Assembly (NCBI GenBank): GCA_030272585.1
Contig: BSYQ01000001.1
Span: forward strand, 10,679,001 to 10,743,000
Origin: Bryopsis sp. KO-2023
Taxonomy: Eukaryota; Chlorophyta; Ulvophyceae; Bryopsidales; Bryopsidaceae
Direction: 5' to 3'
Length of the DNA stretch: 64,000 bases
The translations under genes were made by a program, and so were the position numbers. The notes under the pieces were generated by a model. It searched no databases. It was not told the DNA's origin and was given only the letters and a program-made list of their open reading frames with translations. Shown here in pieces: positions 1 through 8,873 of this stretch. Positions within the stretch are counted from its first letter, which is position 1. The number at the start of each line of letters is the position of its first letter.

Positions 1-16
1 GCCAGACTCATGGGCC

Positions 17-1795
17 ATGCAGTGTTTGAACCATAGCAAAACAGTGGAGGCCGAAATTCTGATGAGGGAGGAAATGGGGGAAGAAAAAGAAAAAAAAGGA
101 ATGGAAAATTCAGGGGAAGGGAAAGCCAAAGAAACAGAAAAAGGAGGAGAAAAGAAAGAAAGAGGAGAAGGAAAAGAAAAGTTTGGGTTGAAGGAAATGG
201 GACAGGCAGCAGTTCAGCTGCAGGAAAACCAAATTTGGGCAGGGGTGGTTCCCCTTGGGACTTCTGATGTAGAAAATAAAACGTTTGCCACAGAAAAGGA
301 AAGAAAGGAGGAAAAGGTGTCACTTAGAGAAAAATTGGAAGAACTGAAAATTAGTCCCCATCTAACCCCCCACCAAAGAAAGGAACTGCTGGATCTTCTG
401 CAGCAGTACCCCGATGCCTGTGCTTGGTCCTCGGATCAGGTCGGGCAAACCAACCTCTTATACCACGAGATTCCCACCGGAGATCATCCCCCCATCAGGC
501 AGAACCCCTACAGGTTCAGTTACGCGGAGAACCGGGTGGTAAAATCGGAGGTGGCGAGGATGCTCCTGGACGGAGTGGTGCGGAAGTCAAAGTCCCCGTG
601 GGCCTCACCGATCGTTCTAGTCCCAAAGCCAGATGGGTCGGTGCGGTTCTGCGTTGATTACCGCAAGCTTAACAAGGTGACCACCCGAGATAGCTTTCCC
701 CTCCCGAGGATTGAGGACGCGATCAACCAATTTTCGGAGGCCAAATTCTTTACCGCTCTGGATTTGAGGTCAGGGTATTGGCAGGTCAGGATGAGCACCG
801 CCTCCGCGGAGAAAACGGCTTTCATTACCCAGGAGGGGCTGTATGAGTTCGTAGTGATGCCCTTCGGGCTCAGTAACGCCCCAGCGACCTTCCAAAGGAT
901 GATGAACGAGGTACTGGGACCCATGCTGTGGAAGGGGGTGATCGTGTACCTGGATGACATTATCATCTATGCGGAGACCTGGGAAAAGCATCAGGAGATC
1001 CTGGCAGAAGTGCTGCAGCGGTTGAAGGAGGCCAACCTGAGGATCAGCCCGAGGAAATCGGACTTCGGGTTTGAGGAGCTGCTGTACTTGGGCCACATCG
1101 TGGGGAAAGGGGAAATCAAAATGAACCCGAAGAAGGTAGCCACAGTGGAGATGCAGGAGCCACCGGTGGATGTGTCTACTTTGCGGTCCTTCCTGGGCCT
1201 TACTTCTTACTACAGGAGATTTGTGCGCGACTATGCAAGGATCGCTGCACCTCTGACGGAGTTGTTGAAGAAGGATGTGCCATTTGAATGGAGGGAACGC
1301 CACCAACAAGCATTTGAGAGGCTGAAGAAAAGCATTACCGATCAACCAGTCCTGGCTCCACCACAGCCACACCTACCATACATTCTGCAAACAGACTGGA
1401 GCAGCCAGGCTGTGGGGGCAGTACTCTGTCAAAAGGATGAGCAAGGGAGAGAGCATGTGGTGGCTTATGCCAGCAAAAGACTCAATCCTGCTGAGAGGAA
1501 TTATTCTGCAGTGGAAGGGGAGTGCCTAGCAGTGGTGTGGGCTTGCACCTTATTTCGGCCATACATCTACGGAACGGAATTTGTGCTGCAGACTGATCAA
1601 AGAGCCTTACAATGGTTGATGACGGGTACCAAACTGACGGGGAAACTGATGAGGTGGGCACTCCGCCTACAAGAGTTTGATTTCACGATTGAGTTCCGCG
1701 CTGGGAAGAGTAACGCAAATGCGGATGCACTGACAAGGCTTCCAGTTCCGCTGGACCATCCAATAGTCAGTGGTTCCACAGCGCTTCGTCCATGA
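17..1795 (+). CDS. Ty3/gypsy reverse transcriptase-RNase H polyprotein (element C)
   Basis: The ORF of 592 residues starts with a Lys/Glu-rich linker (about residues 1-110) and then reads as reverse transcriptase. The block FCVDYRKLN precedes the catalytic YLDD (codons near 947-958), followed by the thumb region and RNase H with TDWSSQAVGAVL, the EGECLAV glutamate and TDQRAL. It copies element RNA into DNA in cytoplasmic particles. The product is nearly identical to the 612-residue ORF of element B; the first residues lie near the window edge and the true start may be further left. No frame break is seen, in contrast to the decayed integrase just downstream, so the RT has stayed open although the element is probably not autonomous. 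Confidence 0.9.
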   Translation: MQCLNHSKTVEAEILMREEMGEEKEKKGMENSGEGKAKETEKGGEKKERGEGKEKFGLKEMGQAAVQLQENQIWAGVVPLGTSDVENKTFATEKERKEEKVSLREKLEELKISPHLTPHQRKELLDLLQQYPDACAWSSDQVGQTNLLYHEIPTGDHPPIRQNPYRFSYAENRVVKSEVARMLLDGVVRKSKSPWASPIVLVPKPDGSVRFCVDYRKLNKVTTRDSFPLPRIEDAINQFSEAKFFTALDLRSGYWQVRMSTASAEKTAFITQEGLYEFVVMPFGLSNAPATFQRMMNEVLGPMLWKGVIVYLDDIIIYAETWEKHQEILAEVLQRLKEANLRISPRKSDFGFEELLYLGHIVGKGEIKMNPKKVATVEMQEPPVDVSTLRSFLGLTSYYRRFVRDYARIAAPLTELLKKDVPFEWRERHQQAFERLKKSITDQPVLAPPQPHLPYILQTDWSSQAVGAVLCQKDEQGREHVVAYASKRLNPAERNYSAVEGECLAVVWACTLFRPYIYGTEFVLQTDQRALQWLMTGTKLTGKLMRWALRLQEFDFTIEFRAGKSNANADALTRLPVPLDHPIVSGSTALRP

Positions 1796-2530
1796 TTTAC
1801 TATGGAACCCCAGATCAGAGCTGACAAGGTGCAACCATTGTTGTCCCAATGGAAGTACTCAACAGTGGTAGGGGACACTTGAATTTTGTGAGGTTTTTGC
1901 ATATTTCTTGCCTACTATTGTTGTTGCAAGAGATCAAGGGGGAAAAAGTGGATCCATGGATGGATAAGGATCAAATGAAATATTTGGAAAGAAAGGATTT
2001 GCCTGCTGGGAGTCAAGCTGAGGCAAAAGTGCACAGAAGGAGTCGACGATATTGAAGGGTAGCAGGAGATGCTCACCCACTCAAGTACTTGAGCAGAGAA
2101 AGAGAATGGCGACAGGTGCCAAATGAGGAACACGATAGTCTGTGGTTCGAGATATCCACAGACAGAATGCGCACATCGGCGGGAGAGGATTAAGCCAGAA
2201 GAGTGCAGCAGCTGCACAGCAGCAAGAGTTATATATAAAAAGAGGAAGAGCAAGTGTGGCAGACGTGCCATAACTGCAGAGAGAGTTAAAAAAGCGCCTA
2301 AGGAACTATATCCGCTACGGCAGCATGAGAGAGAGAAAGCGCCTAAGGGACTTCATCCACTACGGCAGCATATACCGTTGAGAGCTTGGGAGAAAACAGA
2401 ACAGCGGAAAAAGGGGAAAGAAATGAAGTGGCAGAACTTCTACAGAAGCCGGGCGTTCAACTAAGGAAAGGACGACCATACCATTCGGAGACCGATTGAC
2501 TAGTGGTACGGATGGATCGCGAAATACAAT
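1796..2530 (+). pseudogene. Decayed integrase of element C
   Basis: Translated pieces match the integrase of element B in order but in several frames. A first piece at about 1950-2060 matches B's N-terminal segment (DPW...AELMEFL). A stop follows at about 2053, and then come the KAPKxLHPLRQHIPLRAW block near 2340-2390 and the GVQLRKGRPYH block near 2455-2480. Between the last two blocks roughly 80-100 codons of the catalytic core are missing, including the first two catalytic aspartates. A stop replaces the residues after the PYHxET motif. The element cannot make an active integrase from this copy. Confidence 0.75.
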
Positions 2531-3253
2531 ATGGTATTCTCTGGTTTTGTTTTGTTTTGTATTGTTGTTTTGTTTGGTATTGCTGTATTTCTGCAGCAGC
2601 AGTGGGTGGGTTTTTATTTTGTTTTTGGTTCTATTTTGTTCTTGGGTACTATTTCTGCAGGAATAGTATTCAGTCAGTCGATAAAGAAAAGAACTTTCCG
2701 TTTGATACTTTTTGAGCTCAATAGAGACCTGGGGAAGAAAAGGGGGGTAAACAAGGGACAAACAAGGACAAACTGGTCACTTTGACCTATAGGGGTGAAA
2801 GAACAGCTGTTAGCTATGAGGAAAAAAAAAGGGGGGGGAACTGATTGAAGTGCAGCACCACTGGTTTACATTCGAGTGCTCTTTGAACAGTCCTGCTGGG
2901 TTTAAAGAACAGCTGATGGCTGTGATTAAAAAGAAAAAAAAGGGGGGACCTGTTTGAGGAACAACATTGTTAGTTTACATTTTGATGTCCTTGAACAGTT
3001 TTGCTGTGGAAATTAAAAATAAAATGGATCTGCAGTAACAATGGGCACTTGTTTTGTGTTTCTGAGCACTACGTCTACAGACATAGTAGCCAGTCAGGCA
3101 GTTAAGAGAAAGATTTTCTTGTTGATACTTTTTGGAAAAGTTCTAGGAACAACTAGCTAACAACTAAAGACCAGGGACAGAAGAAGTTCAGTGGGGGAGG
3201 TTGAGTTTAACTTTTGGGGACAAAAGTCAAGGGAGGAGGGGAGTGGTTACAGC
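2531..3253 (+). other. Non-coding 3' region of element C with purine runs
   Basis: No convincing coding sequence. The stretch contains two similar segments, each with a GAACAGCTG box followed by an A-run/G-run (near 2800-2840 and 2890-2950). A GGGAGGAGGGGAG polypurine stretch at about 3231-3243 lies ten bases before the LTR and is the likely second-strand primer. Between that stretch and the LTR is GGTTACAGC, which mirrors the LTR start. Confidence 0.55.
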
Positions 3254-3861
3254 TGTAACCCCAAACCACGTCGCCTCGACCAATTTTGTCACCTCCAGGG
3301 CTAGAGTGATATCAGGGGAGGGAATGCTGCTTGAGGCAGTCCCAGACGGATTACGTAGGGCTAGCAGTCACCCCGGGACAGTTCTGCCATAGCAGTTCCG
3401 CCATAGTTTAGAAGTAGCAGTTCAGCTACAGAAATGCCTAGGTTGGACGTTCCTAGGGGTTGGTGCTGAGGGAAGGGATTGAGAGTGGTTAGGAAGATCA
3501 ACTAGGCTTGATGGGTTAGGAAGTCTCCATCAGTAGGTGGGATCCTAGGTGATCAGTGGGACCAAGGTGAGTCAGGCTGCAGCCTATTTAAACGGCTGAT
3601 CTTAGGGTATTGTACTTCTTCTTGGTGCGGATCTTCTGGGTTAGGTTCTTGTGTTTTGTTCGAGTTTGGACCTTTGGACTGTTGTAAGGAAGCTTTTGAG
3701 AAGAGACCTGAGTGAAAAGTGCCTTGCAAGGCCGTGTGATCAAGTTAAAGAGGGGCTGTCCCCACTTCTGCCGTTCCAGTTCTGCAGAAACGCTACCACA
3801 ACCGTTAAGTACGGCTGCAGGGGTGACCCCAGCGGTCAGGACGACGCAATTTGTGGTTACA
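3254..3861 (+). repeat. 3' LTR of element C
   Basis: The repeat starts TGTAACC and ends GGTTACA, giving a 7-bp inverted end. It is 608 bp long and homologous over most of its length to the 537-bp LTR of element B in reverse orientation, with many substitutions and small indels. A TATTTAAA box lies near 3588. The base after its end starts A's minus-strand RNase H. Confidence 0.85.
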
Positions 3862-6386
3862 ACAGGGTAGTTCCGCTCAGCGGGTATGAGTTTGTGACTC
3901 TCATATGCGATTGGTTGCAGTTGTCCGCCAGTTCCCTCTTGGCATAACACACCTCCTACAGCATGGTTGCTGGAATCCGTGAAAACCGTGAACGGTTTCC
4001 GTAAGTCAGGAAATAGTAGGACCGGACTCTCACTGAGACATGTCCGCAATGTCTTGAATGCCTTCTGGCACGCCTCAGTCCAGCGGAATACCACGTTTGC
4101 CTTGGTCAATTCATGAAGTGGGGCGGCTATTTCACTAAACCGGAAGATAAACTTGCGGTAATAGCTCGCCATTCCTAAGAAGGAACGTACTTCAGTGATG
4201 TTTGTAGGACGTGGCCACTTCGTAAGCTTCGCCACCTTGTCGTCCATAGGCATAACGCCGGCCGCTGATATCCAATGTCCGAGATATTCTACTCCTGTCC
4301 GCGCCAGCTCGCACTTCGGCAGTTTGCAGTATAGCTTCTGCTCCCGAAGTTTCGCCAGAACCGCCTCCACATGACGGGCATGGTCTTTAGCTGTCCGCGA
4401 AAATACCAAGATGTCATCGAGGAAAACAACGACGAAGTCGTCCAGGTGCTCCCGCAGGATGTCGTTGAGCATCGACATGAAGTATCCTGGGGCTCCCGTT
4501 AGCCCGAACGGTACCACTAAAAACTCATAGTGGCCGTATCTGCTTCTGAACGCGCTCTTGTGCACGTCCGCCGGGTCTAGACGCTGCTGCCAATATCCTG
4601 TTCGCAAGTCGATCTTGGTGAAGTAACGACTTCCCCCAAGTCGGTCGAACAATTCCTCAGTCCGCGGCAGAGGATACCTGGTTTTGACCGTGTGGCGGTT
4701 CAAAACGCGGTAATCAATGCACATTCGCATTGTTCCCTCCTTCTTGGGCACGAACAATATCGGTGCTCCGTATGGGGAATGCGATGGCCGGATAAACCCC
4801 TTCTCGAGTAGGAAATCGATTTGGGTCTTCATCTCGTCCAACTCTGCGGGACTGTACTTGTACAACGGCCGCCAAGCAGGCTTTGTCCCTGGTTCCAAAT
4901 CGATCCTCATATCGTATTTGGGCCGCAAAGGCGCTATTCCAGGTAAATCTGCCGGAAACATGTCAGCATTCCTCTTAAACGCGTCTCTGATAACCTTCTC
5001 AGGTATCTTCTTGAGAGCGTCCCCAAACCGTGGATCCACTTCCTTCGGTAGTTCGGTTGGTTCCTCCAAAGGTTTGTCGGCCTCTGGAAATGCTGATACT
5101 TTGCCCGTTGTAGGATGTATTAACAGTAACTCCAACTTCCTCTTTCCATCTGTTTCTGTCGGATTCCTTCGCGCTTGTCTCACGAGAACAAGACACGAAC
5201 GCTTTCTCCTTTGTCTGAGCGCTTTAGCTGCTGCTTTAGCGGTCATGAACTCTCCTTTTAACGGTTTCTCCTCAGATATAGTCGGCACCACTCCTGGCGG
5301 GATACCCTTTACAAGAGCATCTGGTTGGTTCCGCCTAGAGATGTGCATTTCGTGTTCCCTCCAATCTATCTGTGGGTTGACTCTTGCTAGCCATGGTTTC
5401 CCCAAGATGATTGAATGACTTGTCTTCGGTAACACGTACAAAGTTGTGGTGGACGTTGTGGGGCCAATCCGCACTACTGTTCGGACTTGATGCTTAACCT
5501 CCACTTTTGTTCCATCCGCTAGTGAGACTTCGGTGGGGGATTCCACCTTCTCCAACTTGCGGTCCAACAACTTGACCACATCTTCCGCAATGAAATCGCC
5601 CGATGCGCCACTGTCGATAAGCGCCGTCACCGGGTGATTGGCGATTTTCACTTCGACCCGGAACAAGGTACCAATAGCGTCAGCTTCGCTAATAGAGGTA
5701 ACCAATGTCCTCCTTCCAGGTTCAGAAGTACTAGAAGTTTGTTTGGTGGAACGAACTTGGCCTGTAGGACGGGCAACTGCGGAGAGCGCCGACTGTTCCA
5801 GAGGAAGTGTCTGGCAGCCAGTGCTACTTGACGACATCCGCAGTGGTTGTTTTGTGTCACAACTTCGGCTCTCAATAGCCAAACTCCGCCGCCAAGGTTT
5901 AATCCCAGAGCGGTTTGCTTTGTTGGCCGGAGGGTTCGCGCTCTCTCTCGTGGGGGCCTGCGTCTTCCCTCTCCACTCTTGCCAAACTGTAGGATGTTGT
6001 CCACCTCCCCTTACCGGACTTTGGTCCTGCCGGTTTCCGCCAAAACATCCAGATTCGGTCATGTTCAGGTTGCCAATGTGCCTACTGAGCGATACCCCCG
6101 GGGTATCATGCACGTTGGAACAATCCGCTTGACGTCCTCTAGAGAATCCTTCCATAGCCGCTAATAACTTGTTTATCACACTTGCACGTTTTCTTCCTTG
6201 TCCACCCCGGACACCCCTTCTAACCCGCTTCTTCCTTTTATCCCCTTGTGGTACTGCATGGTTCAGTCTCGCCGCCGATCCCCGCTTGTGGGCTTGCTTC
6301 AGTCGGCGATTTTTCCGCCTGCCAGGTCGTTTTACCTCTCCGGCAGCCCGATCGGAGGAGGCTAGTTTCCCTGTTTCTGTCTGCAA
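3862..6386 (-). pseudogene. Truncated pol of element A: protease, RT and partial RNase H
   Basis: The open frame begins upstream at about 6386, overlapping the end of gag in another frame, and runs through a retropepsin with a DSGASGDFI active site and an ILGKPWL flap-side motif. It continues into reverse transcriptase with MCIDYRVLN and the catalytic FLDDIL, then an RNase H start (FTDSSNHAVGGVL). It is cut after ERNYPV, where the LTR of element C begins; the open frame runs on meaninglessly into that LTR to 3588. The gag-pol overlap in a different frame suggests translation by frameshifting, as in many gypsy elements. Because RNase H and integrase are separated from it, this copy is dead in place. 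Confidence 0.85.
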
Positions 6387-7249
6387 TTGGCCGCTGTATG
6401 ACCAGTCTTATTGCAAACGGTACAGGTGCCAAGGGACATTTGTGTTCCCTGTTGGCTTTGTCGGCCACCTCCTCTTCGGTTCCCTCTTGACTGACCTCTT
6501 CCGCCCTGAACACTTGCTTGTGATCCAGCGCCAGTACCTCCAGCAACTGAGGTGTATCCATATCCGCTTCCGCCGCCGGTTGTTGATCCTTGCGGCGCGG
6601 ATTGTGTTTGTCTGCCACCTCTTCCGGAACGACCTCCTCTTTGTCCGCCTCGTCGTCCGCCCCTTTGGGTTTGTTGCTGGAACGGGTTATAACGGCCCGT
6701 CATCTGGGACAGCGTTCCCCCAATGTTCTGAATCATTTGGAGGGCGCCCTCGTAATCTCCGTCTAGCTCTGCCCGCAATCGAAGATCATACTGCAATTGA
6801 GTTGGCAACGAGGCTTCAAATATTCTGTAGGCCTCCTGGTCGCTCAACTCCCGACACCGCGAACGGTATAGTCGGAATTTCTGACAGTAGTCCACAATGT
6901 TCATGCTGCCAGCAAGCTTTAGACGTCCGAGCTCGTCCCGATTGTGCCGCTCCCGGTTAATAGGCTCAAAACGCGAAACGAATTGTTCCACAAATTCGTC
7001 CCACGACAGCGCCGATAAATATCTTCTTTGCATGGGCGTTGAAGTTACCCAAGCCGCCGCTGCGCCACCGAGTAGGGTCAATGCTATTGGGACACGCTCC
7101 GGATCGTGGACGTTCAATGCATCAAAGTGAGTGGTGAGTCCCTCTATCCATTCCGAGGGTAACTCCCGGTTCTTATTTTCTGGATAGAACCGTTCCGGTG
7201 CGGGCAACCTTAGTGGGGCGACCGCAAACGGCCGTGCCGCTGCCGCTAC
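6362..7249 (-). CDS. Gag of element A, 3' half (nucleocapsid)
   Basis: This is the C-terminal 295 codons of a retrotransposon Gag. A capsid-like block (ERFYPENKNRELPSEWIEGL, then FEPINRERHNRDELGRLKL) is followed by an Arg/Gly-rich low-complexity tail. A CCHC zinc knuckle, CTVCNKTGHTAANC, lies at the end. Upstream in the same frame the ORF runs into the LTR of element B, which is an artefact of the insertion. The true N-terminal half is at 20210-21220. Gag assembles the particle and the knuckle binds RNA. Confidence 0.8.
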   Translation of the reverse strand, partial: VAAAARPFAVAPLRLPAPERFYPENKNRELPSEWIEGLTTHFDALNVHDPERVPIALTLLGGAAAAWVTSTPMQRRYLSALSWDEFVEQFVSRFEPINRERHNRDELGRLKLAGSMNIVDYCQKFRLYRSRCRELSDQEAYRIFEASLPTQLQYDLRLRAELDGDYEGALQMIQNIGGTLSQMTGRYNPFQQQTQRGGRRGGQRGGRSGRGGRQTQSAPQGSTTGGGSGYGYTSVAGGTGAGSQASVQGGRGQSRGNRRGGGRQSQQGTQMSLGTCTVCNKTGHTAANCRQKQGN

Positions 7250-7255
7250 CACGGG

Positions 7256-7792
7256 TGTAACCACAAATAGGGTAACCTTGACCGCTGGGGTCACCCCTGC
7301 AGCCGTACTTAACGGTGGTGATGGCGTTTCTGCAGAACGGGAACGGCGGAAGTGGGGACAGCCCCTCTTGAATTTGATCACACGGCCTTTGCAAGGCACC
7401 TTACTCAGGACTCTTCACACAAGCTTTCTTACAACAATCAATAAAGGTCCACACTCGAATAAAAACAAAAGCCTCACCCAGAATGTCCAATAACCTAAGA
7501 TCAGCCATTAAATAGGCTGCCGCCTGACTCACCCTAGTCCCACTGATCACCTAGGATCCCACCTACTGATGGGGACTACCTAACCTATCAAGCCTAGCTG
7601 ATCTTCCTAACCTCCCTCAATCCCTTCCCTTAGTCTCTACCCCTAGGACCGTCCAACCTAGTCATTTCCGCAGCTGGACTGCTACTTCCAGACTGTGGCT
7701 GGACTGTCCTAACTACCCCTCCTCTACCCGATAGCACTCTGGCCTTGGCCAGTGTGACGAAATCGGTGGAGGCGACGTGGTTTGGGGTTACA
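7256..7792 (-). repeat. 3' LTR of element B
   Basis: On the minus strand it runs from TGTAACC (7792) to GGTTACA (7256), 537 bp. A TATTTAA box lies near 7510 and an AATAAA-type signal near 7440 on the opposite strand sense. It is flanked at the low side by the CACGGG duplication. It is also homologous to the 608-bp LTR at 3254-3861 in the opposite orientation. Confidence 0.92.
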
Positions 7793-8873
7793 GCTGTAAC
7801 CACTCCCCTCCTCCCTGAACTTTTGTCCCCAAAAGTTTTAACATCCCCTCCCCTCTTTTCTGAACTGTTTCTGTGTCTAGACTTCCATTTTCAAGATAAC
7901 TGGGGTCAGAACTGTTGGAGAAGTGGTGAATAGAAAGACCTAACTGCCTATTCAACCACTAAGTCCACAGATGCAGTGTCCCCAGTACTACAGAACAAGT
8001 GCTAAGTGTCAGTATGTTGGGATCCAAAATAAAAGTTTTTTTTTTTTTTTTTTTTTTTTTACTCTTCGATTATCACTTTCTACACAACAGGAAAAATGTC
8101 TGTTAACCTTGATAACACAAGCACAACACAATCCACAGCTGTTCTGTCAGCTTGTTCACTTCATCCCTAGAAATACTGAGCAACCTGCCTTCTCAACCAG
8201 TAGGCTTGTTCTCTTTTTTTTTTTTTTTTTATTTTTTTTTTCTTTTTCCAGGTCCAATAACCAGAGGTTTCTGTTTGTTTATTTCCCCCCCCCCCCCCCT
8301 TTTTCATGCCTTCCCCCAAAAAGATACCTAACCCATCAGACACCCACTCCTGCCACAGTGTTTTACTGCCTGCCCACTTCAGCAGCAGACAGTCTGTTCT
8401 CTAACCCTCATAGCAACTTGAAATCATGTATCAAAAAGATTTAAGAAAGAACCCTGAACTCTGAACTCTTACTCTCTCTTCCTCACTTCCTTTTCTTTTT
8501 CATTCTTACTGGTCCAATCCAGTTCAGCTACTACTTTTCTTTGAGAAGGCTGTCTCTATAGCCATTCTCATGAAAACCAATAAAACAAAAACAAAAACAA
8601 TAAAAGCAAAAACAAAAAGTCATCAAAAAGAGAGCCCTGAACTCTGAACTCTTACTCTCTCTTTCTCACTTCCTTTTCTTTTCCATTCTTACTGATCCAA
8701 CCCAGTTCAGCTACTACTTTTCTTTGAGAAGGCTGTCTCCATAGCCATTCTCATGAAAACCAATAAAACAAAAACAAATAAAAACAATAAAAACAAAAAC
8801 AAACAGTCACCCCTCCCCCATTTTCCTTCCTTTTTCTTTTTTTTTTTTTTTTCTTTTCACCTTCCCCCCCTTT
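7793..8873 (-). other. 3' non-coding region of element B with a tandem duplication
   Basis: No coding sequence is seen. A purine-rich stretch next to the LTR (complement of about 7803-7815, GGGAGGAGGGGAG) is the probable polypurine tract. Two copies of a segment of about 160 bp, starting near 8448 and near 8633 (both begin with GAACTCTGAACTCTTACTC in plus orientation), form a tandem duplication with about 185-bp spacing. T- and C-runs occur at 8037-8060, 8214-8240, 8284-8300 and 8835-8855. Confidence 0.7.

Larger units (their letters stand above)
1..3861 (+). mobile_element. Element C: 3' part of a Ty3/gypsy LTR retrotransposon
   Basis: The element is cut by the window start, so its 5' LTR and gag are not seen. 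In order it holds a protease-distal RT-RNase H ORF, a broken integrase, a non-coding stretch and one LTR ending at 3861. It belongs to the same family as element B on the opposite strand: the RT proteins are almost identical and the LTRs share start, end and long internal blocks. It is inserted in the RNase H region of element A. Immediately after its LTR, A's pol resumes on the minus strand, so the junction at 3861/3862 is visible. The other end and its target duplication lie outside the window. Confidence 0.85.

Noticed and set aside
6169-6960. Plus-strand ORF of 263 codons
   Set aside because: Antisense to the gag-pol junction of element A; composition mirrors that coding strand and no domain is seen.
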